A DNA stretch of 64,000 nucleotides, taken from positions 2,418,001-2,482,000 of the forward strand of contig CAWKPF010000003.1 of the NCBI GenBank assembly GCA_963851415.1, given 5' to 3'. The notes under the pieces are model-generated. The model did no database searches. It was not told where the DNA came from and was given only the letters and a program-made list of their open reading frames with translations. Both the position numbers and the translations under genes were made by a program. The DNA comes from CAWKPF01 sp963851415 (GTDB lineage: Bacteria; Acidobacteriota; Thermoanaerobaculia; Multivoradales; Multivoraceae). Shown in pieces: positions 8,392 to 19,034 of the stretch; position 1 is the first letter of the stretch, and every line of letters starts with the position of its first letter.

Positions 8392-9948
8392 ATGACTCCG
8401 GAAACTGCTCTTTCTGGCTTCAGCGGCGTCGGTCTCGCGCCCCTTCAAGCCCTCGCCCTGGCCTCGAGCCCGCAGGCAACGAGCCTGCTGCCCATGCTCG
8501 GCACCCTGCTCCTGGTCGGCACCCTCGTCGCCGTGATCCTGCTGCGCAGGGACCGCCGCCGGGCCAACGAAGGAGATCCCACCGGGGAGGAGATCGAAAG
8601 CCCGCCCTCCGAAGGCCACGTCGAGATCCAGGTCGCCGAGCGCACTCGAGAGCTGGAGGAGCACTCGCGCGAGCTCCAGATGGTGAACATCCGGCTGGAG
8701 CGAGAGATCCGTGCCGCTCGGGCCGCAGAGAAGGCCCGGCGAGAGCTCGAAGAGCGAATGCAGGAACACCAGCGGCTGGAGAGCCTGGGGGTGCTGGCGG
8801 GCGGCCTCGCCCACGACTTCAACAATCTGCTGGTCGGGATCATGGGCAGCGCCGAGCTCGCCCGCATGGACCTGGGGCCCGACTCCCCGGTCGACGAGAA
8901 CCTCAGAGACATCCTGGAGGCCGCCGAGCGAGCGGCTCACCTCTGTCGTCAGATGCTGGCCTACGCCGGAAAAGCTCCCTTTCACACCGCCAACCTCGAT
9001 CTCAGCGCAGTCGTCGAGGGAGTCAGCGAGCTGCTCGACACCTCGGTATCGAAGAAGATCCGGCTGGAAATGGAGCTGGAGGCCTCGCTCTCGACCATCG
9101 GCGCCGACCGGAATCAGCTCGAGCAGGTGATCGTCAACCTGGTGATGAACGCCGCGGAGGCGATCGGCGACCACGCCGGCTCGATCCGGATCACCACCGG
9201 GGAGCGCGAGATCGGGCTTCCCTTCCTGCGTGCGCACGGCCACACCGCTGACCAGCTGCCCGGGCAGTACGTGTACCTGGAGGTGCGAGACACCGGACAG
9301 GGCATGTCGCCCGAGGTCCTGCAGAAGATCTTCGAGCCCTTCTTCACGACCAAGTTTCTCGGTCGCGGCCTCGGCCTGGCCGCGGTCTTCGGCATTCTCC
9401 GCCGCCACCACGGGTTCGTCACCGTGGACAGCGTGGCCGGAGAGGGCTCCCAGTTCCGCGCCTGGTTCCCGGTCGCTGCCGGCGCCGTCGTTCCGGCCGT
9501 GCAGCGCGAGCGACAACTGCAGCTGCTCGACCACAGCGACGTCGGCGTCGTGCTGGTGGTCGACGACGAGGAGATGGTGCGCAATCTGGTTCGCACCGCG
9601 CTCGACAAGGAGGGTTATGGCACCGTCACTGCCGACGACGGCCTGGCCGGCATCTCCACTCTCGAGGAGATGGGCGACCAGGTAGGCTGCATCCTTCTCG
9701 ACATGACCATGCCTCGGATGGACGGCGAAGCCGCCCTGCGCGAGATGAAGTCGATCGCGCCCGATATCCCGGTGGTCATCATGAGTGGCCACAGCGAAAA
9801 GCAGATCTTCGAGCGCTTCACGAACGGAGAAGTGGCCGACTTCCTCCCCAAGCCGTTCACACTGGAGCAACTGCGCAACGCCGTGAAGGGTGCGATCACC
9901 GAGCACAGAGGGTCGCGTGGGGACTCGAGACACCGCCTCGGCGCCTAG
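8392..9948 (+). CDS. Hybrid sensor histidine kinase with C-terminal receiver
   Basis: A 518-residue membrane-anchored kinase. A single hydrophobic segment (about residues 33-50, LLPMLGTLLLVGTLVAVILL) is followed by a coiled coil rich in Glu/Arg (75-125). Then come the phosphoacceptor His141 in LAHDFNNLLVGI, an HATPase domain (N-box NLVMNAAEA, G1 DTGQGM, F-box FEPFFTTKF, G2 GRGLGLA) and a receiver with phosphorylatable Asp437 (LLDMTMP) and conserved Lys (PKPF). There is no periplasmic sensor domain of note and no DNA-binding output, so it probably feeds a phosphorelay. ATG 8392 is preferred over 8383 because of the nearby -10 box. Confidence 0.85.
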   Translation: MTPETALSGFSGVGLAPLQALALASSPQATSLLPMLGTLLLVGTLVAVILLRRDRRRANEGDPTGEEIESPPSEGHVEIQVAERTRELEEHSRELQMVNIRLEREIRAARAAEKARRELEERMQEHQRLESLGVLAGGLAHDFNNLLVGIMGSAELARMDLGPDSPVDENLRDILEAAERAAHLCRQMLAYAGKAPFHTANLDLSAVVEGVSELLDTSVSKKIRLEMELEASLSTIGADRNQLEQVIVNLVMNAAEAIGDHAGSIRITTGEREIGLPFLRAHGHTADQLPGQYVYLEVRDTGQGMSPEVLQKIFEPFFTTKFLGRGLGLAAVFGILRRHHGFVTVDSVAGEGSQFRAWFPVAAGAVVPAVQRERQLQLLDHSDVGVVLVVDDEEMVRNLVRTALDKEGYGTVTADDGLAGISTLEEMGDQVGCILLDMTMPRMDGEAALREMKSIAPDIPVVIMSGHSEKQIFERFTNGEVADFLPKPFTLEQLRNAVKGAITEHRGSRGDSRHRLGA

Positions 9949-9999
9949 CGAGCCAGGCTTTCTCCGAGACCAGTCGTCTCCCGGCCGGGCTGGAACCCA

Positions 10000-11529
10000 T
10001 CAGGCGCGAAACAGCAGCTTCACCTGGGGCTTGACCACTTTCCCGAGCACGTTGCGCGGCAGCTCGTCGACCACCTTCAGTAGCGTCGGAACCTTGTAGG
10101 GAGCCAGTCGTTCCTTGGCCCAGGCTCGCAGCCCTTCCAGGGTGGGCCCGGGCCCCTCGCAAACCGCCGCCACAGCGATTCGCTCTCCCCAGGTGTCATC
10201 GGGAAGCCCGACGACGGCGCACTCCAGAATCGCCGGGTGCTCGCGCAGGACCTCCTCGATCTCGAGCGCGGAGACCTTGTAGCCACCGGTCTTGACGATG
10301 TCGACGCTGGTTCGCCCGAGGATCCGGTAGCTCCCCCTCTCCAGTCGAACCCGGTCTCCCGTGCGAAACCAGCCATCGGGCCCGAACGCTGCGAGGGTCG
10401 CTTCCTCCTTGCCGAAGTACTCTCGGAAGACGCCCGGGCCTCGAACCTCGAGCTCTCCTTCCAGCACCTCTTCATCGCTCTCTTCGGGGGCCGCCGCTCC
10501 GTCCCGGAGGCGGACCTCGATCCCCGGAAGCTCGACACCGACAAACCCGGGGCGACGCTCCCCGTGGAGTGGGTTCGACAAGATCATCCCGGTTTCGCTC
10601 ATGCCGTAGCGCTCGAGCAAGCGCTGGCCGGCGATCTCCTCCCAGCGCTCGAGCACCGTGACCGGCAACGCTGCCGAGCCCGAGACCATCAAGCGAAGGC
10701 CGCCAGCTCCTCGGCTCCACTCCTCTCGCTCCTCCTCGGGCGCCGCTTCCCACGCATCGATCAACTTGCGATAGATGGTCGGGACGGCCATGAAGAGACT
10801 CAGGGCGCCACGGCTCCCCTGCGAGGCACCGAACGATCGCCACACACCAGAGGCGTCGAACCCGCGCATCATCCGGCAAGTCGCTCCGGACCACAGCGCG
10901 CACAGCAAGACGTTGACGATGCCGTGCACGTGGTGCAGCGGCAGAACCAGCAGGATCGAGTCTTGCGCCACCCACTCCCAGGCCGAAACCAGGCTCTCGA
11001 TCTGTGCGATCAGATTGCCGTGAGTCGTCACCACTCCCTTCGGACCACCCGTGGTGCCGCTCGTGTAGACGATCATCGCCCTGCGATCGAGCGTCAACTC
11101 GGGCAGGCCGGCGCTCGACTCCCTCGCTTCGAGATCTCCCGTACCGATCCAGCGAACCCCGAGGCGTTCGGCCAACGAGCCGACCCTCGACTCGAGCTCC
11201 GGCGCGACTACGACCACAGAGGCCCCGGAGTCGCGCAGAACGTATTCGAGCTCGGGTTCCGGGTGGCTCGTGCACAGCGGCACCGCGATGCCGCCGGCCC
11301 GCCAGATGCTCCACTGAACGATCGGATAGCTCCGATCGGAAGGCACCAGGAAGGCAATACGCGCCTCCTCGAGATCGCGCCTCTGCGCCGCTCCCAGCTC
11401 GAGGAGTCGAAGCGCCCCGAGGCGGCTGCGCTCGAGCAATTCGTCATAGCCCAGCGTCCCTTCGGGATCGCACACCGCCTCCTTCGAGCCGTACGCGGCT
11501 GCTCTCGCGAAGAGCGGCAGCTCGGTCAC
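10000..11529 (-). CDS. Malonyl-CoA synthetase-like (ACSF3/MatB type) acyl-CoA ligase
   Basis: A 509-residue member of the ANL adenylating superfamily. Motifs in order: P-loop IVYTSGTTGGPKGV, ERYGMSETGM, WFRTGDR, and the hinge/catalytic region GRTSVDIVKTGGYKVSALE. The last motif closely matches malonyl-CoA/methylmalonyl-CoA synthetases of the MatB/ACSF3 group rather than long-chain fatty acid ligases, which is the basis for the call. The enzyme would convert a dicarboxylic acid plus CoA and ATP to its CoA thioester. Its start overlaps the stop of the symporter gene by 4 bases, so the two are translationally coupled. The C-terminus retains the usual catalytic lysine region (RNVLGKVVKPQ). Confidence 0.8.
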   Translation of the reverse strand: MTELPLFARAAAYGSKEAVCDPEGTLGYDELLERSRLGALRLLELGAAQRRDLEEARIAFLVPSDRSYPIVQWSIWRAGGIAVPLCTSHPEPELEYVLRDSGASVVVVAPELESRVGSLAERLGVRWIGTGDLEARESSAGLPELTLDRRAMIVYTSGTTGGPKGVVTTHGNLIAQIESLVSAWEWVAQDSILLVLPLHHVHGIVNVLLCALWSGATCRMMRGFDASGVWRSFGASQGSRGALSLFMAVPTIYRKLIDAWEAAPEEEREEWSRGAGGLRLMVSGSAALPVTVLERWEEIAGQRLLERYGMSETGMILSNPLHGERRPGFVGVELPGIEVRLRDGAAAPEESDEEVLEGELEVRGPGVFREYFGKEEATLAAFGPDGWFRTGDRVRLERGSYRILGRTSVDIVKTGGYKVSALEIEEVLREHPAILECAVVGLPDDTWGERIAVAAVCEGPGPTLEGLRAWAKERLAPYKVPTLLKVVDELPRNVLGKVVKPQVKLLFRA

Positions 11530-12935
11530 GAGCGAGCCGTCTCGGGCCCATCGCCGCGAGGCCCTGCTGCGCGAGGCTCGGCGCCACGAGGGACCGCTCC
11601 GCGGTCGCGAGCGAAGTAGTCCCGCGTCGCCTCCATGACCCGCGGGGCCAGGATCAACGTCGCGATCATGTTGGGAATCGCCATCATCGCGAAGGCGGAA
11701 TCGACTACGTTGACGACCGTTTGCGCGCTCCAGATCGCACCGACGAACAGTCCGGACAGGTAGATCCAGCTGTACAGATCGGCTCGTTCAGCCCCGAACA
11801 GGTAGGCGAAGCACTTGCGTCCATAGTACGAGTAGCTGACCATCGTGGTCACCGCGAACAGCACGACGACGAGAGTGAGCAGCGCCTGGCCGAATCCACC
11901 GAGCGAAGCCGACACGGCCTCGTTGGTGAGCGCCACCCCGGAGACCGTTGCATTGGCATAGTCGCTTCCGGTCAGCACCACCACTGCGGTCAGGGTGCAC
12001 ACCACCAGGGTATCGAGAAACGGGCCCAGCATCGCCACCAGTCCCTCGCGCACCGGCTCCGTGGTCTTGGCGGCGCCGTGCGCCAGCGGCGCCGTACCGA
12101 TTCCCGCCTCGTTGGAGAAGGCGGCTCGCTTGACTCCGATGATGAGGACCTGACGCACACCGACACCCGTGGCGCCGCCCGCCAGAGCGCTTCCAGTGAA
12201 GGCCTCACGGAAGATGCTGCTGAAGACGCTGCCCACCTGGTCGAGGTTCATCGCCACGACCGCGATGGCCATCGCCAGGTAGATCACCACCATCGCCGGC
12301 ACCGCCCTCCCCGTGACGGTGCCGATGCGCTGCACACCACCGAACGCGACGGTCGCCACCAACAGGGTACAGGCGATCCCGGTCAGCCACGGCGGCACGC
12401 TGTACGCGTCCTGGAGGATCTCGGCCATCTGATTGGTCTGGAACATCGGCAGGCAACCGATCATCCCGAACAGGCAAAAGAACAAGGCGAGAAAGCGGAA
12501 TCGCTTCCCCAGACCGACTTCGATGGTGTACATCGGCCCGCCCTGCAACACTCCCAGGCTGTCGGTTCCCCGGAACAGGACCGCCAGCGTGCAGGTGAAG
12601 TACTTGGTCGCCATCCCGACCACCGCCGCCACCCACATCCAGAAGACGGCCCCGGGGCCCCCCTGGGTGATGGCGATGGAGACTCCGCCGATGTTCCCCA
12701 CTCCGATCGTCGCCGCCAACGCCGTCGAGAGTGCCTGGAAGTGGGAGATCTGCCCCGGATCGTCGGCCTTGTCGTACTTTCCGAGCAGGATTTCGAGGCC
12801 GTGCTTGAGATGAAGGAGCGGAAGGAAACGGGCGTAGATGCTCAGAAACAGCCCACCGCCCACCAGGAGGACCACCAACGGCACCCCCCAGGCGAGGTCG
12901 ACGACCACCTGACTCCAACGTTCGAGAGATTGCAT
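11526..12935 (-). CDS. Alanine/glycine:cation symporter family (AGCS) transporter
   Basis: A 469-residue polytopic membrane protein with AGCS signatures: GVGNIGGVSIAITQGGPGAV (the sodium-site glycine-rich segment), MWVAAVVGMATKYFTCTLAV, and ANEAGIG-type 'FSNEAGIGTAPLAHGAAKT'. About eleven hydrophobic helices are seen. Such carriers import alanine or glycine with Na+. The ATG lacks a Shine-Dalgarno and sits 6 bases from a TAGCTT box. The coupled downstream gene encodes a malonyl-CoA-synthetase-like ligase. An amino-acid carrier is an unusual partner for that enzyme, so its true substrate might be another small organic anion. Confidence 0.9.
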   Translation of the reverse strand: MQSLERWSQVVVDLAWGVPLVVLLVGGGLFLSIYARFLPLLHLKHGLEILLGKYDKADDPGQISHFQALSTALAATIGVGNIGGVSIAITQGGPGAVFWMWVAAVVGMATKYFTCTLAVLFRGTDSLGVLQGGPMYTIEVGLGKRFRFLALFFCLFGMIGCLPMFQTNQMAEILQDAYSVPPWLTGIACTLLVATVAFGGVQRIGTVTGRAVPAMVVIYLAMAIAVVAMNLDQVGSVFSSIFREAFTGSALAGGATGVGVRQVLIIGVKRAAFSNEAGIGTAPLAHGAAKTTEPVREGLVAMLGPFLDTLVVCTLTAVVVLTGSDYANATVSGVALTNEAVSASLGGFGQALLTLVVVLFAVTTMVSYSYYGRKCFAYLFGAERADLYSWIYLSGLFVGAIWSAQTVVNVVDSAFAMMAIPNMIATLILAPRVMEATRDYFARDRGAVPRGAEPRAAGPRGDGPETARS

Positions 12936-12941
12936 CGGTCG

Positions 12942-12947
12942 AAGCTA
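12942..12947 (-). promoter_or_regulatory. -10 box TAGCTT, 6 bases from the symporter start
   Basis: On the minus strand TAGCTT is followed by 6 bases and then the ATG at 12935. TTGTCG lies 16 bases upstream as a possible -35. No Shine-Dalgarno is present, so the transcript would be leaderless. Confidence 0.5.
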
Positions 12948-13017
12948 CACCAGGAAATGCAGGCGACAAAACCAGCCGCGCGGCATCTCTGGACGCCTCG
13001 TCGTCGCGCAGTTCGAG

Positions 13018-13992
13018 TCAATCCCGGCGCGATCGCTTCAGTCGATCCGAGATCCGCCGTATGTCATCGGGAGTCGTGCGGCAGCATCCACCGATGAGCA
13101 TCGGCCCGGCCTCGAGCCAGCTCCGTACCCTGGAGATCCACTCCTCCTGAGCTCCGCTCCAACCGCGGCTCTGCCCGGCGTCTCCGACCGCGTAGCTCTC
13201 CCCTGAGTTGGGATAGGCGACGATGGGCTTCTTGCTGACGCGTGCGAAGACCGCGAGCGCGGCCTCGAGACGACTCGGCGGCACACAATTCGCGCCGACT
13301 CCGACCAGGCGTTCCCAACCGACGGGAAATCGCCCCCGCAGCTCGGGCAGTAGCTCGGCCAGTGGAGTGCCGTCGCTCAAGTGCGACTCGTCTCGCAGAG
13401 TGAACGAGAGCCAGGCCTCGCGATTCGGCTCGCCCTCGAGCAAAGCGAGCAGCGTTGCAGCTTCCCGGGCGTCGGGCACGGTCTCGAACGCGAGCAGATC
13501 GGCGCGGCTCCGCGACAGGAGACGGAACCGCTTTTCGTGAAAGTCGCGCAGCTCGGACTCGTCGAGGCCATAGGCACCGCGGTACTCGCTACCATCGGCG
13601 AGAAAGGCACCGTAGGGGCCGATACTGGCCGCAACCCAGACGCGCGACTTCCCTTCGGGGCTCGGCCGGTCGGCGGCTCGATGCGCGAGCTCGACCGCCA
13701 GCCCCATCGAGTCGGCGGCCTCACCCTCCGTCAATCCCCGCCGCGCAAGGCCCTCGAAGGTCGCCTGGTACGTCGCGGTGGTAATCACGTCGGCGCCCGC
13801 CTCGACGAACGCGCGATGAACCTCGGCGACCCGCTGCGGCTCTTCGAGCAGAACTCGCGCCGACCAGAGCGGATCGTTCAGATCCGCGCCTCCCGCCTCC
13901 AGCGTCGTAGCGAGCCCCCCATCGAGCACCACGTACCCGCGGTCGCGGACGGTCTGCATCAGGGTCTGAGGTTCACGAGTCGACGAGCTCAT
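13018..13992 (-). CDS. mmuM: Homocysteine S-methyltransferase
   Basis: The protein (324 residues from ATG 13992, or 328 from 14004) has the BHMT/MmuM fold with LDGGLATTLEAGGADL near the N-terminus. The zinc-binding cysteines are in 'GVGANCVPP' and 'LIGGCCRTTPDDI'. MmuM transfers a methyl group from S-methylmethionine (or SAM) to homocysteine, making methionine. It has no N-terminal extension; the longer open frame upstream is a shadow of the SGNH gene. The start lies 23 (or 11) bases after the SGNH hydrolase stop, so the two genes form a minus-strand pair. No MmuP-type permease is adjacent. Confidence 0.88.
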   Translation of the reverse strand: MSSSTREPQTLMQTVRDRGYVVLDGGLATTLEAGGADLNDPLWSARVLLEEPQRVAEVHRAFVEAGADVITTATYQATFEGLARRGLTEGEAADSMGLAVELAHRAADRPSPEGKSRVWVAASIGPYGAFLADGSEYRGAYGLDESELRDFHEKRFRLLSRSRADLLAFETVPDAREAATLLALLEGEPNREAWLSFTLRDESHLSDGTPLAELLPELRGRFPVGWERLVGVGANCVPPSRLEAALAVFARVSKKPIVAYPNSGESYAVGDAGQSRGWSGAQEEWISRVRSWLEAGPMLIGGCCRTTPDDIRRISDRLKRSRRD

Positions 13993-14015
13993 CACGGTGC
14001 ACATCCAGTGAAGTG

Positions 14016-14798
14016 TCAGAACAAGAATAGCCCCGACCCATCCGAGAACCGTCGAGCGGGTTGCTCGACACCGAAGTCGAATCCGAGGAAACGGACTCGG
14101 GACTGCCTTGCGAAGCGTAGCGCCAACCGGCCCGGAATCGAGCCGCGGATCGAGGGCCGAACCGTGGCCGGTTGCTCCCCGCCGGGAATCGCACCCAGAA
14201 TGTCCAGCCAGGCACCCGCGCGGGCGCGGCGGGTGATGTGGATCGGGTCGAGCCCGTACCAATCTCGCGGCGGCGCCATCGTCGGTACTCCACGACGGTC
14301 CGCGACCTCGGAGAGCCGATGATCGAGCTCGAAAGCGCTCTGCAGCGCCTCCTCGTACGACAGTGCTCGGGCCGGAAAGAAGAGACGACGCGCCGTCTCG
14401 AAGCCGACCCGGCTGAGCGAGGCCAAGCGCGCGAGGGGCGGCCGCATCAGGAGAACTGTGGCGCAGTGCACCTGCAATCGCTCGACACACTCCTCGACCC
14501 ATCTCGCCAGCTGCTCGGGCGCCACGCCATAGAGAAGGTCGTTTCCCACATCGCTCACCAGAGCCAGCGTCTTCGCCTCGGCGGCTGGCTCGAGCGCCGC
14601 CCACAGATCGCAGTCGAGGATGCCAGGCAGCTGGCGACCCAGGAAGCCGCTCTCGAGACCATAGGAGCGCCCATGACCGAGCGCCGCCATGACGTCCATG
14701 GGCCGATCCCAGGCAAGGCGGGTCGCACGGACGAGATCCGGCAGCCCGCGCACCACATTGCTCGCGCCGAGCACGACCAGTCGGTTTTCGGAGTCCAT
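14016..14798 (-). CDS. SGNH/GDSL-like hydrolase
   Basis: A 260-residue protein with the SGNH blocks: LVVLGASNVVRGLP (Ser and glycine-rich block I), SDVGNDLLYG (block III Asn) and GLDPIHIT (block V Asp-x-x-His). It should hydrolyse an ester, but the substrate is unknown. The start ATG at 14798 puts block I directly at the N-terminus and there is no signal peptide, so it appears cytosolic. No Shine-Dalgarno; TACGTT (14808-14813) lies 9 bases upstream. It precedes the homocysteine methyltransferase on the same strand. Confidence 0.75.
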   Translation of the reverse strand: MDSENRLVVLGASNVVRGLPDLVRATRLAWDRPMDVMAALGHGRSYGLESGFLGRQLPGILDCDLWAALEPAAEAKTLALVSDVGNDLLYGVAPEQLARWVEECVERLQVHCATVLLMRPPLARLASLSRVGFETARRLFFPARALSYEEALQSAFELDHRLSEVADRRGVPTMAPPRDWYGLDPIHITRRARAGAWLDILGAIPGGEQPATVRPSIRGSIPGRLALRFARQSRVRFLGFDFGVEQPARRFSDGSGLFLF

Positions 14799-15001
14799 CA
14801 CCCGCACAACGTACACCACCCCGGAGACGCAAAGAAGCCCTTCGGGGGGCCATCCCCACCGCCACCAGGACCTTAGCCGCAGAGACTCACAAAGAGTCCT
14901 GGAGCGGTCCCCACCAGCTCCCAACGGGAAAGGGAGCACGCCAGGTCTCCTGAGAGAAGGAACATGATGGCTCTACACTCAAAAAAACTACCGAGAAAGC
15001 C
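14799..15001. other. Divergent intergenic region upstream of the SGNH gene and groES
   Basis: Together with the promoter and operator listed separately, this non-coding stretch reaches groES at 15189. It contains a 7-bp inverted repeat CCAGGAC/GTCCTGG (14865-14871 and 14896-14902) and the sequence TACACTC (14974-14980) before an A-tract. No gene is seen. Confidence 0.5.
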
Positions 15002-15029
15002 TTGACATCCGCGTTCTGATCCGTATGAT
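15002..15029 (+). promoter_or_regulatory. groESL promoter
   Basis: A near-consensus vegetative promoter: TTGACA at 15002-15007 and TATGAT at 15024-15029, spaced by 16 bases. It immediately precedes the CIRCE operator, as expected for HrcA control. Confidence 0.85.
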
Positions 15030-15055
15030 TAGCACTCGCCGGTGGTGAGTGCTAA
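15029..15055 (+). promoter_or_regulatory. CIRCE operator (HrcA binding site)
   Basis: A perfect match to the CIRCE consensus: TTAGCACTC at 15029-15037, nine spacer bases, then GAGTGCTAA at 15047-15055. CIRCE is bound by the heat-shock repressor HrcA. It lies across the predicted transcription start and in the groES leader, so HrcA would block initiation at normal temperature. hrcA itself is not in the window. Confidence 0.95.
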
Positions 15056-15188
15056 CAAGTTCTCCTCGAGTCGGGCTCCTGCCCGGCCCTTCCGGCAACT
15101 TCAGAGAAACAACCGGACAACTGTCCGACCTGCCAGCAGCCGCGAGCTCACGCTCCGTGCTGGCAATTCACAACCAGGAGGATTCGAC

Positions 15189-15476
15189 GTGAAAGTCCGT
15201 CCACTCCACGACCGTGTACTGGTCAAGCGAATCGAGAACGAAGAGCAGGTTCGCGGCGGGATCATCATTCCCGACTCCGCGAAAGAGAAGCCGCAGGAGG
15301 CCGAGGTGATCGCCGTCGGCCCCGGCAAGTTCAACGAAGAGGGTGACCGCAGCCCGATGGATGTGTCCAAGGGAGACCGCATCCTGATCGGCAAGTACTC
15401 GGGCACCGACATCAAGATCGACGACGACGAGTACATCATTCTGCGCGAGGACGAGATCCTCGCCGTCCTGGGCTGA
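15189..15476 (+). CDS. groS: Co-chaperonin GroES
   Basis: A 95-residue GroES with the canonical start KVRPLHDRVLVKRIE, the mobile-loop region 'EEQVRGGIIIPDSAKEKPQEAEV', and the C-terminal 'YIILREDEILAVLG'. It caps the GroEL ring. Translation starts at GTG 15189, 7 bases after AGGAGG; the open frame upstream to 15042 is leader sequence overlapping CIRCE. The gene is followed by groEL after 74 bases and shares its transcript. Confidence 0.97.
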   Translation: MKVRPLHDRVLVKRIENEEQVRGGIIIPDSAKEKPQEAEVIAVGPGKFNEEGDRSPMDVSKGDRILIGKYSGTDIKIDDDEYIILREDEILAVLG

Positions 15477-15550
15477 TTCGGCTCCGGGCCAGCTCGCACA
15501 AGCACTGAACCGTTTCACCCAAGCAAGAACTCTCAGGAGAATCAATACAA

Positions 15551-17200
<1,650 letters not shown>

Positions 17201-17207
17201 GCCGCCC

Positions 17208-17239
17208 GAGGCCTTCGGGCCTCTGCGACGCGAGTCGCA
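17208..17239 (+). terminator. Two tandem hairpins directly after groEL
   Basis: Hairpin 1 is GAGGCC-TTCG-GGCCTC (17208-17223), a 6-bp stem closed by a stable UUCG tetraloop. Hairpin 2 follows immediately: TGCGAC-GCGA-GTCGCA (17224-17239), with a GNRA-type loop. Neither is followed by a clear U-run, so they may protect the 3' end or help termination at the next hairpin. Confidence 0.6.
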
Positions 17240-17286
17240 ACCGATTTCGCACCGACCGAGCGGTCATCGCGAATCGTTCAATATAG

Positions 17287-17327
17287 GAAGGGCCGGATGC
17301 CTCAGGGCAGCCGGCCCTTCGTCTTTC
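17287..17327 (+). terminator. Strong terminator of the groESL operon
   Basis: A perfect 10-bp stem GAAGGGCCGG (17287-17296) / CCGGCCCTTC (17311-17320) with a 14-base loop, followed by the T-rich GTCTTTC. It lies 87 bases after the groEL stop. Confidence 0.8.
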
Positions 17328-17415
17328 CGAGAGGATCTCGCACGAGCGCCGACTCCCATGGGGCCGGCGCGGTTCGAGAGCGGGACCTCGGGCATCCGAT
17401 AAATTTGCCTTTCGC

Positions 17416-17421
17416 TATAAT
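17416..17421 (+). promoter_or_regulatory. -10 box TATAAT, 6 bases from the beta-helix gene start
   Basis: A consensus TATAAT is followed by six bases and the ATG at 17428. There is no Shine-Dalgarno. This is the clearest leaderless-type start in the window. Confidence 0.6.
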
Positions 17422-17427
17422 TCTCGG

Positions 17428-18837
17428 ATGAGACGATTGCCGCCCCTCGTGACCGCGGTCCTGGTGACGCTCTTCCCGACGGTGGCGCTCAGCTCCGTCT
17501 CGCCCTCGCCGGCTCTCGAGTCCGAGTGGTTCGTCGCTCCCGGCGGCACGGGCGACGGATCCCGTGGCAGTGCGTTGGGCAGCATCCAGGATGCCATCGA
17601 TCTCGCGGTCGCCGGGGACGTGATCCTGGTCGCACCGGGGACGTACTCCGAGAACCTCACTTCGCAACGAGACGGGACCCTCGCCGCGCCGATCGTGGTG
17701 CAGGCCGAGACCCCCGGCAGCGTCACGATCACGGCGAGTGGACGGGTGCTCGATGTCGTGCATGCTCATCAACACTTCGTCGGCTTGATCTTCGACGGCC
17801 AGTACGGCGCTTCCGACACGGTGAAGATCCGCGACGCGGCCCAGGGCACCCAACTACGCGAGGTCGAGGTGCTGCACTCCTCCCGCGACTGCGTCGACGT
17901 CGGCAGCACGACCGACGTCTTGATCGAGGACAGCCTGATCCACCACTGCCTCTACTACGTCGGCGACGTGCGCGACGATGCGCACGGCGTGGTCGCCAGA
18001 GCGGCTCGGCGACTGGTGATTCGCGGGACCGAGATTCACACCTTCTCCGGGGACGCCGTGCAGCTCGATCCCACCCGCATCGCGCCGGGGTGGGACGACA
18101 TCACGATCGAGGGCTGCCTCTTCTGGCTGGCGCCGTTGGCAGCCCCCGAGAACGGCCTCCCAGCCGGGCTCCGCACCGGCGAGAACGCGGTCGACACCAA
18201 GACCTGGTCCGGCGATTTGCGCGGTCGCCTGGTGATTCGCGACACCGTGGCCTGGGGCTTCCGGGACTCGATCAACTACATGGCCGCGTTCAACCTCAAG
18301 GAGAAGGTCGACGTGCTGGCGGATGGCGTCACCGTCTTCGACTCGGAAATCGCCTTCCGGACCCGTGGCAAGGGCCTGGGTGACGACAGCGGCGCCTGGG
18401 TCCGAGTGCAGAACGCGGTCATCCACACGGTCGACCAGGCCTTCCGCTACGAAGACGAGATCCAGCACATCGACGTGTACCACACCACCCTGGGCAACGG
18501 AATCGGCGAGGCCTTTCATGAGTCCGGGACCGAGAGCACGCCGGTCGTGGCGCGTAACCTCCTGGTCCTGGGCCCCGGCCTACCGAGTGAAGCCCAGGGC
18601 GAGGCGAGCAACCTGGCGGTTGGCGAGGACGTGTTCGTCGACGCCACGCTGCACGACTATCGTCTGCGCTCCGGCTCATCGCCCATCGATGCCGGCAGCA
18701 CGGTCGCGAACGTGGATCAGGATCGCCTCGGCGTGCATCGCCCGCAAGGGGCGGCGGTGGACGTAGGGGCCTTCGAGTTCACCCCAGCCCTGTTCAGCGA
18801 CGATTTCGAATCCGGCGACATCAGCCGTTGGCTCTGA
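17428..18837 (+). CDS. Secreted right-handed beta-helix protein with FSDDFE tag
   Basis: The 469-residue protein starts with a signal peptide (MRRLPPLVTAVLVTLFPTVALSS). It then shows the opening of DUF1565/pectate-lyase-like beta-helix proteins (EWFVAPGGTGDGSRGSALGSIQDAIDLAVAGDVILVAPGTY, with motif breaks). Repeating beta-rungs follow (residues 90-420: IVVQAE, VTITASGRVL, LIFDGQYG, VLIEDSLIHHC and so on). This fold usually binds or cleaves polysaccharides, but no catalytic site is obvious. The last residues (about 453-469) are LFSDDFESGDISRW, shared with the neighbouring protease. The gene has a leaderless-type start and is followed by the protease gene after about 200 bases. Confidence 0.8.
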   Translation: MRRLPPLVTAVLVTLFPTVALSSVSPSPALESEWFVAPGGTGDGSRGSALGSIQDAIDLAVAGDVILVAPGTYSENLTSQRDGTLAAPIVVQAETPGSVTITASGRVLDVVHAHQHFVGLIFDGQYGASDTVKIRDAAQGTQLREVEVLHSSRDCVDVGSTTDVLIEDSLIHHCLYYVGDVRDDAHGVVARAARRLVIRGTEIHTFSGDAVQLDPTRIAPGWDDITIEGCLFWLAPLAAPENGLPAGLRTGENAVDTKTWSGDLRGRLVIRDTVAWGFRDSINYMAAFNLKEKVDVLADGVTVFDSEIAFRTRGKGLGDDSGAWVRVQNAVIHTVDQAFRYEDEIQHIDVYHTTLGNGIGEAFHESGTESTPVVARNLLVLGPGLPSEAQGEASNLAVGEDVFVDATLHDYRLRSGSSPIDAGSTVANVDQDRLGVHRPQGAAVDVGAFEFTPALFSDDFESGDISRWL

Positions 18838-19034
18838 TCGCGCGAGAACGATCCTCCTGGAGCATCTTCCCGTGGGGGCATCCCTCCTGCAGTCTCACGG
18901 GACGGACGAGGGCCTGCGATCGCGGTGCGGGGGGAGCGCAGCAGCGCTCGACTGATAGACTCATCGAAATCTTCACTAGAACTGGACCCACCGTCTGGTC
19001 GCGCTCGGTCCCCCTGTCTGGAAGGAGGCTCCGC

